Source: Candidatus Cottocaccamicrobium excrementipullorum (GTDB lineage: Bacteria > Bacillota > Clostridia > Lachnospirales > Lachnospiraceae). Taken from it: a stretch of DNA of 64,000 bases. The position numbers were made by a program, and so were the translations under genes. The notes under the pieces were generated by a model, which saw nothing but the letters and a program-made list of their open reading frames with translations, was not told where the DNA came from and ran no database searches. Location: contig DVFL01000040.1 in NCBI GenBank assembly GCA_018713255.1, positions 161,303 to 225,302 on the forward strand, written 5' to 3'. Of the stretch, positions 32,646-41,847 are shown piece after piece. The stretch's first letter is position 1; each line of letters starts with the position of its first letter.

Positions 32646-34721
32646 ATGGGCAAACCATTTCAGGAATTAACCATATCTGCAATAGTGGTGGGGTCTGGAG
32701 CTGCAGGATTTAATGCGGTTCACCGGTTATGGCAGTATGGAGTAAAGGATACGGCATTAGTAACGGAAAACCGGTATTCTGGAACTTCCAGAAATACAGG
32801 GTCGGATAAGCAGACCTATTATAAGATTTCTTTGTCCGGCAGTCAGGATGACAGTGTGCGGAAGCTGGCCAAGGTGCTTTATGAAGGCGGATGTGTAGAT
32901 GGAGATCACGCTTTATGCGAGGCAGCGCTGTCTGCGCAGGGGTTTTTTAAGCTTCTCGAGCTGGGAGTTCCCTTTCCCCACAGCCGGTACGGGGAGTTTG
33001 CAGGGTATAAAACGGACCATGATCCAAACAACCGGGGAACCAGCGCGGGGCCTTATACTTCCCGGTATATGACGGAGGTCCTGGAACAGGCTGTCTGCCA
33101 GGCGCAGATTCCAATATATGATCACTGCCAGGTGATTCGAATACTGACTGACCAAAAAGGAATACAGGGGATATTGTGCCTTAACAGAGAAAAGGGCGGA
33201 TACATGGTGATCTGGTGCAGAACTTTAATTTATGCCACCGGCGGTCCGGCAGGAATTTATTCGGACAGTGTTTATCCTTCCAGTCAGTTCGGCGCCAGCG
33301 GTCTGGCCTTTGAGGCGGGAGTGAGAGGAAAAAATCTTACAGAATGGCAGTATGGTATGGCTTCCCTTCATCCAAGATGGAATGTAAGCGGCAGTTATAT
33401 GCAGGTGCTTCCACGGATCATTTCCACTGACCAGGAGGGGAATGATGAACGGGAGTTCCTTCTGGAACATTATGGAAGCCGGGAAGAAATGATGGATATG
33501 ATTTTTCTGAAAGGGTATCAGTGGCCTTTTGATGCAGCGAAAGCAGACGGAGGATCTTCGGTTATTGATTTGCTGGTTTATCGGGAAAGAAATGTGAGAA
33601 AAAGGCGGGTATGGCTGGATTACCGGGATAATGCAGAATGTCTTCCGATTCAGTGGGAGAAATTATCTGAAGAAACGGTTCAGTATTTGAAGCAGGCCGA
33701 GGCATGTCAGAATACGCCTTATAAGCGGCTTTTGGCATTAAATCAGCCTGCAGTGGAATTCTATCGGGAGCGAGGGGTAGATTTATCCTCTCAGCGGCTG
33801 GAAATCGCTGTCTGTGCCCAGCATAACAACGGCGGCTTGGCTGTGGATGCCTGGTGGCAGACCGATGTGAAGGGGCTGTTCGCTGTGGGCGAAGCAGCAG
33901 GAACTCACGGCATTACTCGTCCAGGAGGAAGTGCTCTTAATGCAGGACAAGTTGGATCGACAAGAGCGGCAGAGTATGTTGGGAGAGAATACAGGCGCGG
34001 TCAACAGACAGGGCTGACAGAGAGTGAAGCTGCAGAGAAAGGGGATGCAGGGCAGAGAGAGACCGAAAGCTCCCGGAGAGAAGCGTTAAAGCAGATCAAA
34101 GAGAGGATTAGGCTGGGGGCGGTTCTTTATCGGAAGCTTACAGAAGAGAAAAATCCTTGGAATTTTGCTGACTCTTGGAAGACGGCTGCAGAAAGCATGA
34201 GTGAGTATGGGGCGATGTTCCGAACCGTTGAATCAATGGCTGCCATGAGCAGGGAGATACAGCATGAGCTGGAAGCGATTAAACAAGAAATAAGAAAAGA
34301 GTCTGAAGAAACAGAGCAAAAGAATACGGAAAACTGGATGCATAGAGATGAACTTTTTCAGGAACATTGGACCAGGGAGAAGATTAATGCTATGAGCCGC
34401 ATTTACCGGTATTACGATATGCGCTTGACTCAGAAGGTTTATCTGGATGCAATGATCGATTATTATCACCATGGGGGAAGGAGCCGCGGATCAGCTTTGT
34501 ATTTGGAAGAACATGGTGAGGTTGCCATTCCCAATCTGGCGTCTTTTTCATTGGATGGTCCAGGAGGCAGGGCTCACGCTGATGTGGTGCAGGAAATCCT
34601 TTATGATGAAGAGACCTTGACCTGCAGATGCTTTTGGCGTCCGGTGAGAAAGCTTGAGGACATTCCGGAAGAGAATTCCTTTGAAGCCATATGGAAACAA
34701 TATAGAGAAGAAACGAATTAA
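32646..34721 (+). CDS. FAD-dependent oxidoreductase, fumarate-reductase flavoprotein type
   Basis: A 691-residue flavoprotein. The N-terminal dinucleotide motif is VVGSGAAGFNAVHRL. RNTGSDKQTYYK and GPYTSRYMTEVLEQA follow, and the C-terminal part of the FAD fold is GLFAVGEAAGTHGITRPGGS. A helical C-terminal region (about 470-690) corresponds to the capping/C-terminal domain of succinate dehydrogenase and adenylyl-sulfate-reductase flavoproteins. There is no signal peptide, heme motif or Fe-S partner gene. It could reduce or oxidise the substrate of the OYE/SDR pair. The gene is followed by a terminator. Confidence 0.85.
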   Translation: MGKPFQELTISAIVVGSGAAGFNAVHRLWQYGVKDTALVTENRYSGTSRNTGSDKQTYYKISLSGSQDDSVRKLAKVLYEGGCVDGDHALCEAALSAQGFFKLLELGVPFPHSRYGEFAGYKTDHDPNNRGTSAGPYTSRYMTEVLEQAVCQAQIPIYDHCQVIRILTDQKGIQGILCLNREKGGYMVIWCRTLIYATGGPAGIYSDSVYPSSQFGASGLAFEAGVRGKNLTEWQYGMASLHPRWNVSGSYMQVLPRIISTDQEGNDEREFLLEHYGSREEMMDMIFLKGYQWPFDAAKADGGSSVIDLLVYRERNVRKRRVWLDYRDNAECLPIQWEKLSEETVQYLKQAEACQNTPYKRLLALNQPAVEFYRERGVDLSSQRLEIAVCAQHNNGGLAVDAWWQTDVKGLFAVGEAAGTHGITRPGGSALNAGQVGSTRAAEYVGREYRRGQQTGLTESEAAEKGDAGQRETESSRREALKQIKERIRLGAVLYRKLTEEKNPWNFADSWKTAAESMSEYGAMFRTVESMAAMSREIQHELEAIKQEIRKESEETEQKNTENWMHRDELFQEHWTREKINAMSRIYRYYDMRLTQKVYLDAMIDYYHHGGRSRGSALYLEEHGEVAIPNLASFSLDGPGGRAHADVVQEILYDEETLTCRCFWRPVRKLEDIPEENSFEAIWKQYREETN

Positions 34722-34726
34722 CGCTG

Positions 34727-34758
34727 CCGTCAGCTGATTTTTAGCTGACGGTTTTTTT
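34727..34758 (+). terminator. Terminator after the oxidoreductase operon
   Basis: CCGTCAGCT (34727-34735) pairs with AGCTGACGG (34743-34751), followed by seven Ts. Confidence 0.92.
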
Positions 34759-34926
34759 ATTCCAAAGGCGGAGAGAAGGCAATCAACAAATCTCCAGAAA
34801 AAGGAAATAAGGTCTTGAAAATTTTCTTGTTTCATGCCAAAATTTTCTTTATATGTTATTTTTTTCTCCTAATTTAATTTTGCATGTCATTCCTAAAATA
34901 TGTACCCTTTTTAAAACTTAAGGCAG
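34759..34926. other. Non-coding stretch, nothing recognised
   Basis: This A+T-rich stretch lies between the terminator at 34758 and the inverted repeat at 34927. I see no convincing promoter pair, hairpin or reading frame in it. It is part of a 322-bp gene-free gap before the locus at 35 kb. Confidence 0.5.
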
Positions 34927-34984
34927 AAATTGACACTCGCAAAAAATACTGTCAATTTACAAAATATGACCAAAATGTTATGGT
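34927..34984 (+). promoter_or_regulatory. Inverted-repeat operator and promoter of the 35-52 kb locus
   Basis: AAATTGACA (34927-34935) and TGTCAATTT (34950-34958) form a perfect 9-bp inverted repeat with 14 bp between the arms. A promoter TTTACA (34956-34961), 17-bp spacer, TATGGT (34979-34984) overlaps the right arm, so a protein on the repeat would contact or block the -35 region. Confidence 0.5.
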
Positions 34985-35043
34985 GAATTCAGGCGAGCTA
35001 AGACAAGATTTACAAAATAAGCAGCCAAAAGGATATATAAATT

Positions 35044-36210
35044 ATGGGAAATGTAAAAATCTTATTAATCGGGATCGGAGGGTATGGGATAAATTACTGG
35101 AAAGAACTGACAGAAAAAAATATCCCAGATACAGAAATTGCAGGAATTTGCGAGGTGATGCCGGAGGTGAGGGAAAGATATCCAGAAATCGATCAGCGAA
35201 GTATTCCTTTGTATTCTACACCAGAAGAATTCTATGCAGAGCATCATGCAGATTTGGCTGTAATATCTACTCCTATTCATCTTCATTTCAGTCAGATTCT
35301 TACTTGTCTCAATCATAAAAGCAACGTGCTGGCAGAAAAACCAGTATGTACTTCCGTAGAAGGCACGAGAAAAATCATCCAGATGGAGCAGGAAAGAAAA
35401 CGTTTTGTGGCAGTTGGTTATCAGCTGAATTATGAGCGAGATGTTCTGGCACTGAAGCAGGATATCTTAGATGGGCGGTTTGGCAGGCCTGTTTCTATGA
35501 AAGCTCTCCATGCCATGCGGCGGGGCAGGTCGTATTATCACCGCAACCACTGGGCTGGCAGGATAAAGGTGGATGGCTGCACTGTAAATGACAGTCCATT
35601 TAATAATGCTTGTGCCCATCAGTTCCAGAATATGACGTTCCTTCTGGGGAAAAGTATGGATCAGGCGGCAGGACTGTCTCAAATAGAAGGTGAGCTTTAC
35701 CGAGCTAATGATCAGGTAGAAAATTTTGATACCGCTGCAGTGCGGGCGGTGACGGAATCAGGAACGCCTGTTTATTATTATACCAGTCATGCCTTGCAGT
35801 CGGCCAAGCTTGGGCCGTTGGCAGAATATGAGTTTGAGAAGGGAACCATCTATTACGGTAAAGATTACGGACAGGGACCGGTGATGGACTACATTGCCGA
35901 GATGAAAGATGGAAGCCGAATTAGTTATGGCGAGATTCCCAAAGGAGAAAGACTTCAAAAATTATATGATGCTATTGCTTGCACAAGAAATGGAGGCCAC
36001 CCAGTCTGTACCGTTTCCTGCGCAGTGCCTCATCTTTATGCGGTGGAGGCCTTAGCGCAAATGCCAGTGTGGCCGGTGAAAAAATCCTGCCTGGAATTTA
36101 CAGAGAAAGACGGCGACAGATTCTGCCGCATCCGAAATCTGGAAGATATCTTTACACAATGTTACCTCGGTCAGCTGATGCCTTCTCAGGCTGGTGCTGA
36201 CTGGAAATAA
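35044..36210 (+). CDS. Gfo/Idh/MocA family oxidoreductase (first of three)
   Basis: A 388-residue NAD(P)-dependent sugar dehydrogenase-like protein. The Rossmann motif is LLIGIGGYGINY, then VISTPIHLHF and the signature AEKPVCTS (Glu-Lys-Pro). The C-terminal alpha/beta domain contains GYQLNYERDVLALK and the DSPFNNACAHQFQNM segment. The substrate is unknown; the family acts on sugars, inositols, uronic acids and glycosides. AAGG precedes the ATG at 35044. It is the first gene of the large locus and 21 bp ahead of the binding-protein gene. Confidence 0.9.
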   Translation: MGNVKILLIGIGGYGINYWKELTEKNIPDTEIAGICEVMPEVRERYPEIDQRSIPLYSTPEEFYAEHHADLAVISTPIHLHFSQILTCLNHKSNVLAEKPVCTSVEGTRKIIQMEQERKRFVAVGYQLNYERDVLALKQDILDGRFGRPVSMKALHAMRRGRSYYHRNHWAGRIKVDGCTVNDSPFNNACAHQFQNMTFLLGKSMDQAAGLSQIEGELYRANDQVENFDTAAVRAVTESGTPVYYYTSHALQSAKLGPLAEYEFEKGTIYYGKDYGQGPVMDYIAEMKDGSRISYGEIPKGERLQKLYDAIACTRNGGHPVCTVSCAVPHLYAVEALAQMPVWPVKKSCLEFTEKDGDRFCRIRNLEDIFTQCYLGQLMPSQAGADWK

Positions 36211-36231
36211 AAAAGAAAAGGAGAGAAAGAG

Positions 36232-37896
36232 ATGAGGAAACGAGTTACCATGAGACGTGCGGCGGCTTTAGGAATGGCGGCAGTGATGTTTGCGCTGACA
36301 GGGTGTGGAGGAAGCACTCAGGGAAACAGCCAGGGAAACACCCAGTCCGATACCCAGGGGGAGGAAACAACACAGGCTGCAGCCCAGGGAACGGAGACTG
36401 ATTCAGACAAACCTTACGCTGGTACGAAGCTTACCTGGTGGACAAAGCTAAATGCAAATGTTTCGTCCACCTATCCCAATCTGGGAGATACGCCCTGGGC
36501 TCAGTATGTGCAGGAACAGACGGGAATTGAAATTGAATTTATTCATCCCACAGTTGGATCGGAAAACGAGGAATTTGCGATTTTAGTTGCCAGCGGAGAA
36601 TATCCAGACATTATTGAACACACCTGGACCGCATATTCCGGCGGGCCCGCCGCGGCAATCAGCGACGGCGTTATCCTTAATCTGGATGAGGTTATGGCGA
36701 ACAATGCTCCTAACTTTAAGAAGTTAATGGAAGAGTACCCAGAGGTGGATCGAATGGTAAAAACTTCCAGCGGAAGTTATTACTGTTTCCCCTTCCTGAG
36801 AGGACTGGAACAGCCTAATATTACACAGTTCAGCGGCGGAATACTTTTGAGGAAAGATGTGCTGGATGAGTTAGGTCTGGAAATGCCGGAGACCATAGAG
36901 GATTGGGATACTGTGCTTCGGGCGTATAAAGATTATGGATTTGAGGTTCCTTTTACCACCAGAAGCGAGTGGATGAAAGACGTGTGGTCGCCGGGATTCG
37001 ACAACTGGGGTGATTTTTATGTGGAAGACGGCGTGGTGAAAAATGGACTGATCGAAGACAGCAGAAAAGAATTTTTGGCGCAGATGAATAAATGGTATGA
37101 GGAAGGCCTGATCGACAGAGATTATCTGGTGGCGGACAAGAGTTCAAATCAAACCTATTTTACTACGGGAAAATCCGCAGCAGTTAACGCGCCCTTCGGA
37201 CAGGGACTGGGTCAGTATACCGAAATTATGCATGAGTCTAACCCGGAAATTACTCAGGAAGATATCCGCTGTACAGTTCCGGTTACTTCAGTAAAGGGAC
37301 AGAACGCAAAGTTTTCCAAGATGAATCAGATTTACGATAAATCCGGCAGTTCCGCAGCGATTTCCACCCAGTGCAAGAATGTGGAAGCAGCAGCCTGGCT
37401 TCTGGACTGGATGTACAGCGAAGAAGGAAATCTGTGCTGCAACTTTGGAATTGAAGGCTTAACTTATGAAATGAAGGACGGCGAACCGGTGTATACCGAT
37501 GTGATCATGAATAATCCAGATGGAATGACCGTGGCAAATGCTCTTGCAGCGTATACCAGAGCCTCTACTTCCGGCGTCTGTGTACAGGATCCTCGGTACA
37601 TCGAGCAGTATTATGAGCAGGACAATCAGAAAGAAGCTTTGGAATTAAGCATGAAGACGGACATGGGAGAGCATTTCTTCCCGCCAACTTCCGTATCAGA
37701 GGAAAATACAGAGCGGTATGCGGAGATCATGAATAATGTAAAAACCTTGTCAGATGAGATGGAAGCCCAGTTTATTGCAGGTACCGTATCTTTGGATGAT
37801 GAGTGGGACAGCTATATTCAGCAGCTGAATGATTTCGGTATTCAGGAAGCGATTGACATGATGCAGGATGCTTACGATACGTATATGAGCAATTAA
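36232..37896 (+). CDS. Extracellular solute-binding lipoprotein, LplA type
   Basis: A 554-residue large substrate-binding protein. The lipobox ALTGC puts the lipidated Cys at residue 25, followed by a Gln/Ser/Thr/Gly-rich linker. The fold begins GTKLTWWTKLNAN and has the long length typical of LplA/YtcQ proteins that serve LplB/LplC permeases. Those permeases are encoded nearly 8 kb downstream at 45.2-47.1 kb, so the importer is split across the locus. Relatives take up complex, often pectin-derived oligosaccharides. Confidence 0.93.
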   Translation: MRKRVTMRRAAALGMAAVMFALTGCGGSTQGNSQGNTQSDTQGEETTQAAAQGTETDSDKPYAGTKLTWWTKLNANVSSTYPNLGDTPWAQYVQEQTGIEIEFIHPTVGSENEEFAILVASGEYPDIIEHTWTAYSGGPAAAISDGVILNLDEVMANNAPNFKKLMEEYPEVDRMVKTSSGSYYCFPFLRGLEQPNITQFSGGILLRKDVLDELGLEMPETIEDWDTVLRAYKDYGFEVPFTTRSEWMKDVWSPGFDNWGDFYVEDGVVKNGLIEDSRKEFLAQMNKWYEEGLIDRDYLVADKSSNQTYFTTGKSAAVNAPFGQGLGQYTEIMHESNPEITQEDIRCTVPVTSVKGQNAKFSKMNQIYDKSGSSAAISTQCKNVEAAAWLLDWMYSEEGNLCCNFGIEGLTYEMKDGEPVYTDVIMNNPDGMTVANALAAYTRASTSGVCVQDPRYIEQYYEQDNQKEALELSMKTDMGEHFFPPTSVSEENTERYAEIMNNVKTLSDEMEAQFIAGTVSLDDEWDSYIQQLNDFGIQEAIDMMQDAYDTYMSN

Positions 37897-37931
37897 CCAT
37901 TACATTAGCAGAGTTTAAGAAGGAAAAGAAT

Positions 37932-39923
37932 ATGGAGCGAATCAAAGAGTTATTGGATCGGCTGGATTATCAGGTGCCCGGCATGGAAAAGGCGGGAAAA
38001 CTGTATCAGGAAAACAACCTGGAAGGATGTCTGCAGGAGGTAGCCGAGCATTTTCGCAGGAGAACATCGCCGGTTTACCTGTTCCAGAAGAAAGATATGG
38101 AAGGGTTTAATGATCCTCAGATAATTGAGGAAGCAGAAGCGGTGATGAACCATAAAATTTACGGACATTCCTTTGAGGGAGAAATCGACTGGTTTTTTAA
38201 TCCTACGGCAGAAACTTCAAGAGATAATGAATGGAGCTGGTCGCTGTTCAGACATATCTACTGGCAGCCGCTTGCGAGGGCCTATGTAATGACTGGGGAC
38301 GAGCGGTACACGAAAGAATTTCTCCATCAGATGAAAGAATTTGGGATTCACTGGCCGGCTAAGCCTTTTATGGAAGATGATACCTTTGAAACGAAATTTA
38401 AATTTCCCGGACATGCCTGGAGAACCATTGAAACGGCAATGAGAATTTATACTTCCTGGCTGCCGTGCATGGAAGCATTCCGCAGTTCAGAGGAATGGGG
38501 ATGGGAAGACTGGGGAGAATTTCTGATTCAGATTTGTGATCATGCGGATTTTCTGATGGACCATTACAGCAATCATAACCGTTCCAGCAACTGGCTGACA
38601 ATGGAGTCTGGGGCTCTGCTGCAGTGCGGAATTATGTTTCCTGAGATTCGCTCCCAATGGAAGACCACCGGATATCGAAGAGTCATGCATGAACTGAAAT
38701 ACTCTTTTGATAATGATGGAATTCATATGGAACGCACTCCCATTTATCATATGGTGGCAGCCGGCGTGTACTTACAGTGCATCCGGCTGTGCCGGAGCAA
38801 CGGAATTCCTGAACCGCCTTATGGATTTCCAACATTGGAAAAAGCGGCGGATTTTCTGATGAGCCTGGTAAAACCAGATTTCTCCACCCCAATGATCGGG
38901 GACGCAGACCGGGACGATCTGCTGGCGAGAAAATGTGATACTTCTTTATATGAAGGAATGAACTTAACCTTTGACCCGAAAGACTTAAACGAGATGCGGG
39001 CTTATTTCCGTACGATGTATGAACTTACGGGCAGAGAAGACTATTTGTATTTTGCCACAGGAAGAAAAGAAGGCAAAGCGCCAAGGCAGCGGAATTTCCC
39101 CTATCAAGAAGCGGGGATTTACGTAATGCGCACTGGCTGGGGAGGAGAGGACAGCTACTTCCATATCCATGGGGTTACCTTAGAAAGAGGAGAAAAAAGC
39201 ACTCATTCCCACAATGACACCGGGCATTTAGAGCTGCAGATCAGAGGCGAAGATATTTTAACGGACAGCGGAAGATATATCTACAACAGTTCCTGCTGGA
39301 AAGACCAGAGGCAGTATTTTCTGTCGGCAAAGGCCCATAATACACTGTATGTGGATGGTCATGAGATGGGAACGGTGCCGGGCGTGACCAGAGTGCGGGG
39401 GGTGAGAATGTTCTGCCATCGGTTCGAGGAGAACAAAGATTATCAGCTGATTGATGTTTCTCATAACGGGTATGTATATCGGGATGATCCCATTTATCAT
39501 CGGAGAAGAGCAGCGCGGTTTGATCACGATGTGTTTGTGATTGACGATCAGGTAACCGGAACCGGGCTGAATGAACATGATATTCGCCTTTACTTTAATT
39601 TTGCTCCAGGAATACTGACCAGACAGGAGGAGGGAAAATATCTTTATCAGACAGAGAAGGGCCGCAGGTATGAGATCAAGTTTGAGGCGGACCAGGAGAT
39701 TTGTTTTGAATATCTGGAAGGCAGCGAAGATCCCATGGGCGGGTGGATTTCTTATGGATATGGTTGGAAACGTCCCATTCCCCAGCTGGCGGTGAGGGCT
39801 AAAGGCCCGGTTCCAGTACGTTTCTTTACCGTAATCCGGCCGGAAGGCGTATATGGAGAGGTGAAGGCGCAGGGAGAGAAGATGAAAGTAATCCTGGAGC
39901 CGGGAAGAGAATTGATTGTGTAG
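37932..39923 (+). CDS. Heparinase II/III-like polysaccharide lyase
   Basis: A 663-residue protein. The N-terminal about 370 residues form an alpha/alpha toroid with FNPTAETSRDNEWSWSLFRH, HAWRTIETAMRIY and NHNRSSNWLTMESGALLQCG. The C-terminal Hepar_II_III beta-sheet domain has GEKSTHSHNDTGHLELQIRG, GRYIYNSSCW and AKAHNTLYVDG. The Asn, His and Tyr residues in these motifs are those expected of PL12/15/17/21-type lyases, which eliminate uronic-acid-linked sugars. There is no signal peptide, so it acts on imported oligosaccharides in the cytoplasm. The exact substrate (alginate-, heparan- or pectin-like) cannot be read from sequence. Confidence 0.87.
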   Translation: MERIKELLDRLDYQVPGMEKAGKLYQENNLEGCLQEVAEHFRRRTSPVYLFQKKDMEGFNDPQIIEEAEAVMNHKIYGHSFEGEIDWFFNPTAETSRDNEWSWSLFRHIYWQPLARAYVMTGDERYTKEFLHQMKEFGIHWPAKPFMEDDTFETKFKFPGHAWRTIETAMRIYTSWLPCMEAFRSSEEWGWEDWGEFLIQICDHADFLMDHYSNHNRSSNWLTMESGALLQCGIMFPEIRSQWKTTGYRRVMHELKYSFDNDGIHMERTPIYHMVAAGVYLQCIRLCRSNGIPEPPYGFPTLEKAADFLMSLVKPDFSTPMIGDADRDDLLARKCDTSLYEGMNLTFDPKDLNEMRAYFRTMYELTGREDYLYFATGRKEGKAPRQRNFPYQEAGIYVMRTGWGGEDSYFHIHGVTLERGEKSTHSHNDTGHLELQIRGEDILTDSGRYIYNSSCWKDQRQYFLSAKAHNTLYVDGHEMGTVPGVTRVRGVRMFCHRFEENKDYQLIDVSHNGYVYRDDPIYHRRRAARFDHDVFVIDDQVTGTGLNEHDIRLYFNFAPGILTRQEEGKYLYQTEKGRRYEIKFEADQEICFEYLEGSEDPMGGWISYGYGWKRPIPQLAVRAKGPVPVRFFTVIRPEGVYGEVKAQGEKMKVILEPGRELIV

Positions 39924-39932
39924 GAGGGCAAA

Positions 39933-40709
39933 ATGCAATACGGAATTTGTACTGGGCTGAACAATTATAAGATTTTGGAACAGCTGGGGTATGATTATCT
40001 TGAGCTTTCAGTGACAGCAACAATGGCGCTGGAAAAGAGCGTCCGGGAGGAATACCGCAGGCAGCTTGCAGAATCTTCCATTGACTGTCAGGCTTTTAAT
40101 ATTCTGTTTCCTAAGACGATGGATCTGATCGGCGGAGGAACAAAGGATGAGGAGATCAAGGATTATCTCCATCAGGCAATGGAATTGATTCAAAGCTTTG
40201 GAGCAAAGACGGTAGTGTTCGGCAGCGGAAAGTGCAGACGCTGTCCGGAGCAGATGACCTATGGGGATGCTTATAAACGTCTTGTGCAGGTTTGCCGGAT
40301 GACAGGGGAAATCGCCGGCCAGTACGGAGTTCAGGTTGTGATAGAGCCATTAAGCAGAAATGAAACAAACCTGATCTGCACTATGGCGGAAGGGGCAATT
40401 CTTGCAGAAGATACCGGGCTGGATAATGTGGGGCTGTTAGCCGATTTTTACCATGTTATGGCGAACCATGACAATCTTGGGGATATTTCTGTGATTAAAC
40501 AATTTAGGCATCTCCATATTGCATCGGCAAATGGAAGAAAGTATCCTTTATCTGAGGAAAATGAAGCTTATCGGGCTTTCTTCCAGGAGCTAAAGAACAT
40601 AGGATATTGCGGCCGAATCAGTATTGAAGGAAAAACCGAAAACATTGAATCAGACGGAGAAGCGGCGCTGAAATTTCTCAAAGGATTGGAGAAGGAAATA
40701 TATGGATAA
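39933..40709 (+). CDS. TIM-barrel sugar isomerase/epimerase (first of two)
   Basis: A 258-residue AP-endonuclease-2/xylose-isomerase-like protein. Metal-binding acidic residues appear in VVIEPLSRNETN (Glu), GLLADFYHVM (Asp, His), HLHIASANG and ISIEGKT (Glu). Such proteins epimerise ketoses, isomerise sugars, or act as lyases on 3-keto sugars. GGAGG precedes the ATG. It lies between the lyase gene (9 bp) and a Gfo/Idh/MocA gene (8-bp overlap), a coupling often seen for dehydrogenase/isomerase pairs. Confidence 0.9.
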   Translation: MQYGICTGLNNYKILEQLGYDYLELSVTATMALEKSVREEYRRQLAESSIDCQAFNILFPKTMDLIGGGTKDEEIKDYLHQAMELIQSFGAKTVVFGSGKCRRCPEQMTYGDAYKRLVQVCRMTGEIAGQYGVQVVIEPLSRNETNLICTMAEGAILAEDTGLDNVGLLADFYHVMANHDNLGDISVIKQFRHLHIASANGRKYPLSEENEAYRAFFQELKNIGYCGRISIEGKTENIESDGEAALKFLKGLEKEIYG

Positions 40710-41823
40710 AGTAAGGCTTGGAATTATCGGGTATGGAAAGATTGGAAGTCAGCATGGGAAGAGCATTTTAGCGGGAAAAGTGCCGGAGGTAGAGCTGGCG
40801 GCGGTGGCAGATGTTGATCCAGAAAGACTTTCTCTGGCCCAAAAGACCTTTGGAGAAAATTTGCCGGTATTTGAATCAGCATCAGCGTTAATTCACTCCG
40901 GCACCTGTGAAGCAGTACTAATTTCCGTTCCCCATTATTATCATCCCTCTATTGCCATTGAGGCGATGGAGGCTGGACTTCATGTGCTGGTAGAAAAGCC
41001 TGCGGGGGTTTACACGAAACAGGTGGAGCGGATGGACCGGGTGGCGGCTGAACATCCTCAGCTGGTTTACTGCATTGATTTTAATCAGAGGACTAATCCT
41101 CTGTATCAGAAAGTAAAAGATCTTTTGGAAAGCGGGGAACTGGGCCAGATGAAGCGGGTAATTTGGATTATTACCGACTGGTATCGGTCGCAAAGCTATT
41201 ATGATCAGGGCGGCTGGCGGGCTACCTGGGACGGGGAAGGCGGCGGCGTTCTCCTAAATCAGAATCCCCACAATCTGGATTTATGGCAGTGGATGTGCGG
41301 AATGCCAAAGCGCGTAAAGGCCAATGTATATTACGGAAAACATCGAAAAATTGAAGTGGAAGATGATGTAACTGCTCTGGTGGAATATGAAAACGGCGCC
41401 ACTGGATGCTATATTACAACTGTGGGCGATGCTCCGGGGACCAACCGTCTGGAGATTGACGGAGAACGGGGAAAAATTGTGGTGGAGGATAATAATTTAA
41501 CCTTCTACCGGCTGCGGGTTCCAGAACCGGAGTTTAACGCATCTTATACGAAAGGCCTGGGAAAACCGGAGGTATGGAAATGCCAGATCCCGATCAAGGG
41601 AACGTATACCTCTCATCCTGGCATTATCTCCAATTTCTGTCAGGCTATCAGAAAAGGCGTGAAACCCATTGCACCTGGAACAGAGGGAATCAAAGGCCTG
41701 GAGATTTCCAATGCTATTCACCTTTCCTCCTGGCTTGAAGGACAGTGGATCGATTTGCCTCTAGACGGAGATTTATTCCTTCAAAAACTCAGCGAACGCT
41801 GTAAAAAGCCTGTAATTCAATAA
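40702..41823 (+). CDS. Gfo/Idh/MocA family oxidoreductase (second of three)
   Basis: A 373-residue member with Rossmann motif LGIIGYGKIGSQH, VLISVPHYYHPS and the signature VEKPAGVYTKQ. The catalytic-site segment GGGVLLNQNPHNLDLWQW carries the family Asp/His arrangement. The start overlaps the epimerase gene by 8 bp, which points to translational coupling. The substrate is unknown. With two further members in the locus, sequential or substrate-specific oxidation steps are likely. Confidence 0.92.
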   Translation: MDKVRLGIIGYGKIGSQHGKSILAGKVPEVELAAVADVDPERLSLAQKTFGENLPVFESASALIHSGTCEAVLISVPHYYHPSIAIEAMEAGLHVLVEKPAGVYTKQVERMDRVAAEHPQLVYCIDFNQRTNPLYQKVKDLLESGELGQMKRVIWIITDWYRSQSYYDQGGWRATWDGEGGGVLLNQNPHNLDLWQWMCGMPKRVKANVYYGKHRKIEVEDDVTALVEYENGATGCYITTVGDAPGTNRLEIDGERGKIVVEDNNLTFYRLRVPEPEFNASYTKGLGKPEVWKCQIPIKGTYTSHPGIISNFCQAIRKGVKPIAPGTEGIKGLEISNAIHLSSWLEGQWIDLPLDGDLFLQKLSERCKKPVIQ

Positions 41824-41847
41824 AACATTACGGTAAACGGAGAGCGT

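Noticed and set aside
30447..34721. Bile-acid 7-alpha-dehydroxylation (bai) operon
   Set aside because: OYE and SDR types are shared, but BaiB, BaiE, BaiF and BaiG counterparts are missing, and the OYE lacks the C-terminal domain of BaiCD/BaiH.
34884..35318. Forward-strand frame of 144 codons before the first Gfo/Idh/MocA gene
   Set aside because: It overlaps the real gene in another frame, has no ribosome site and no recognisable protein pattern.
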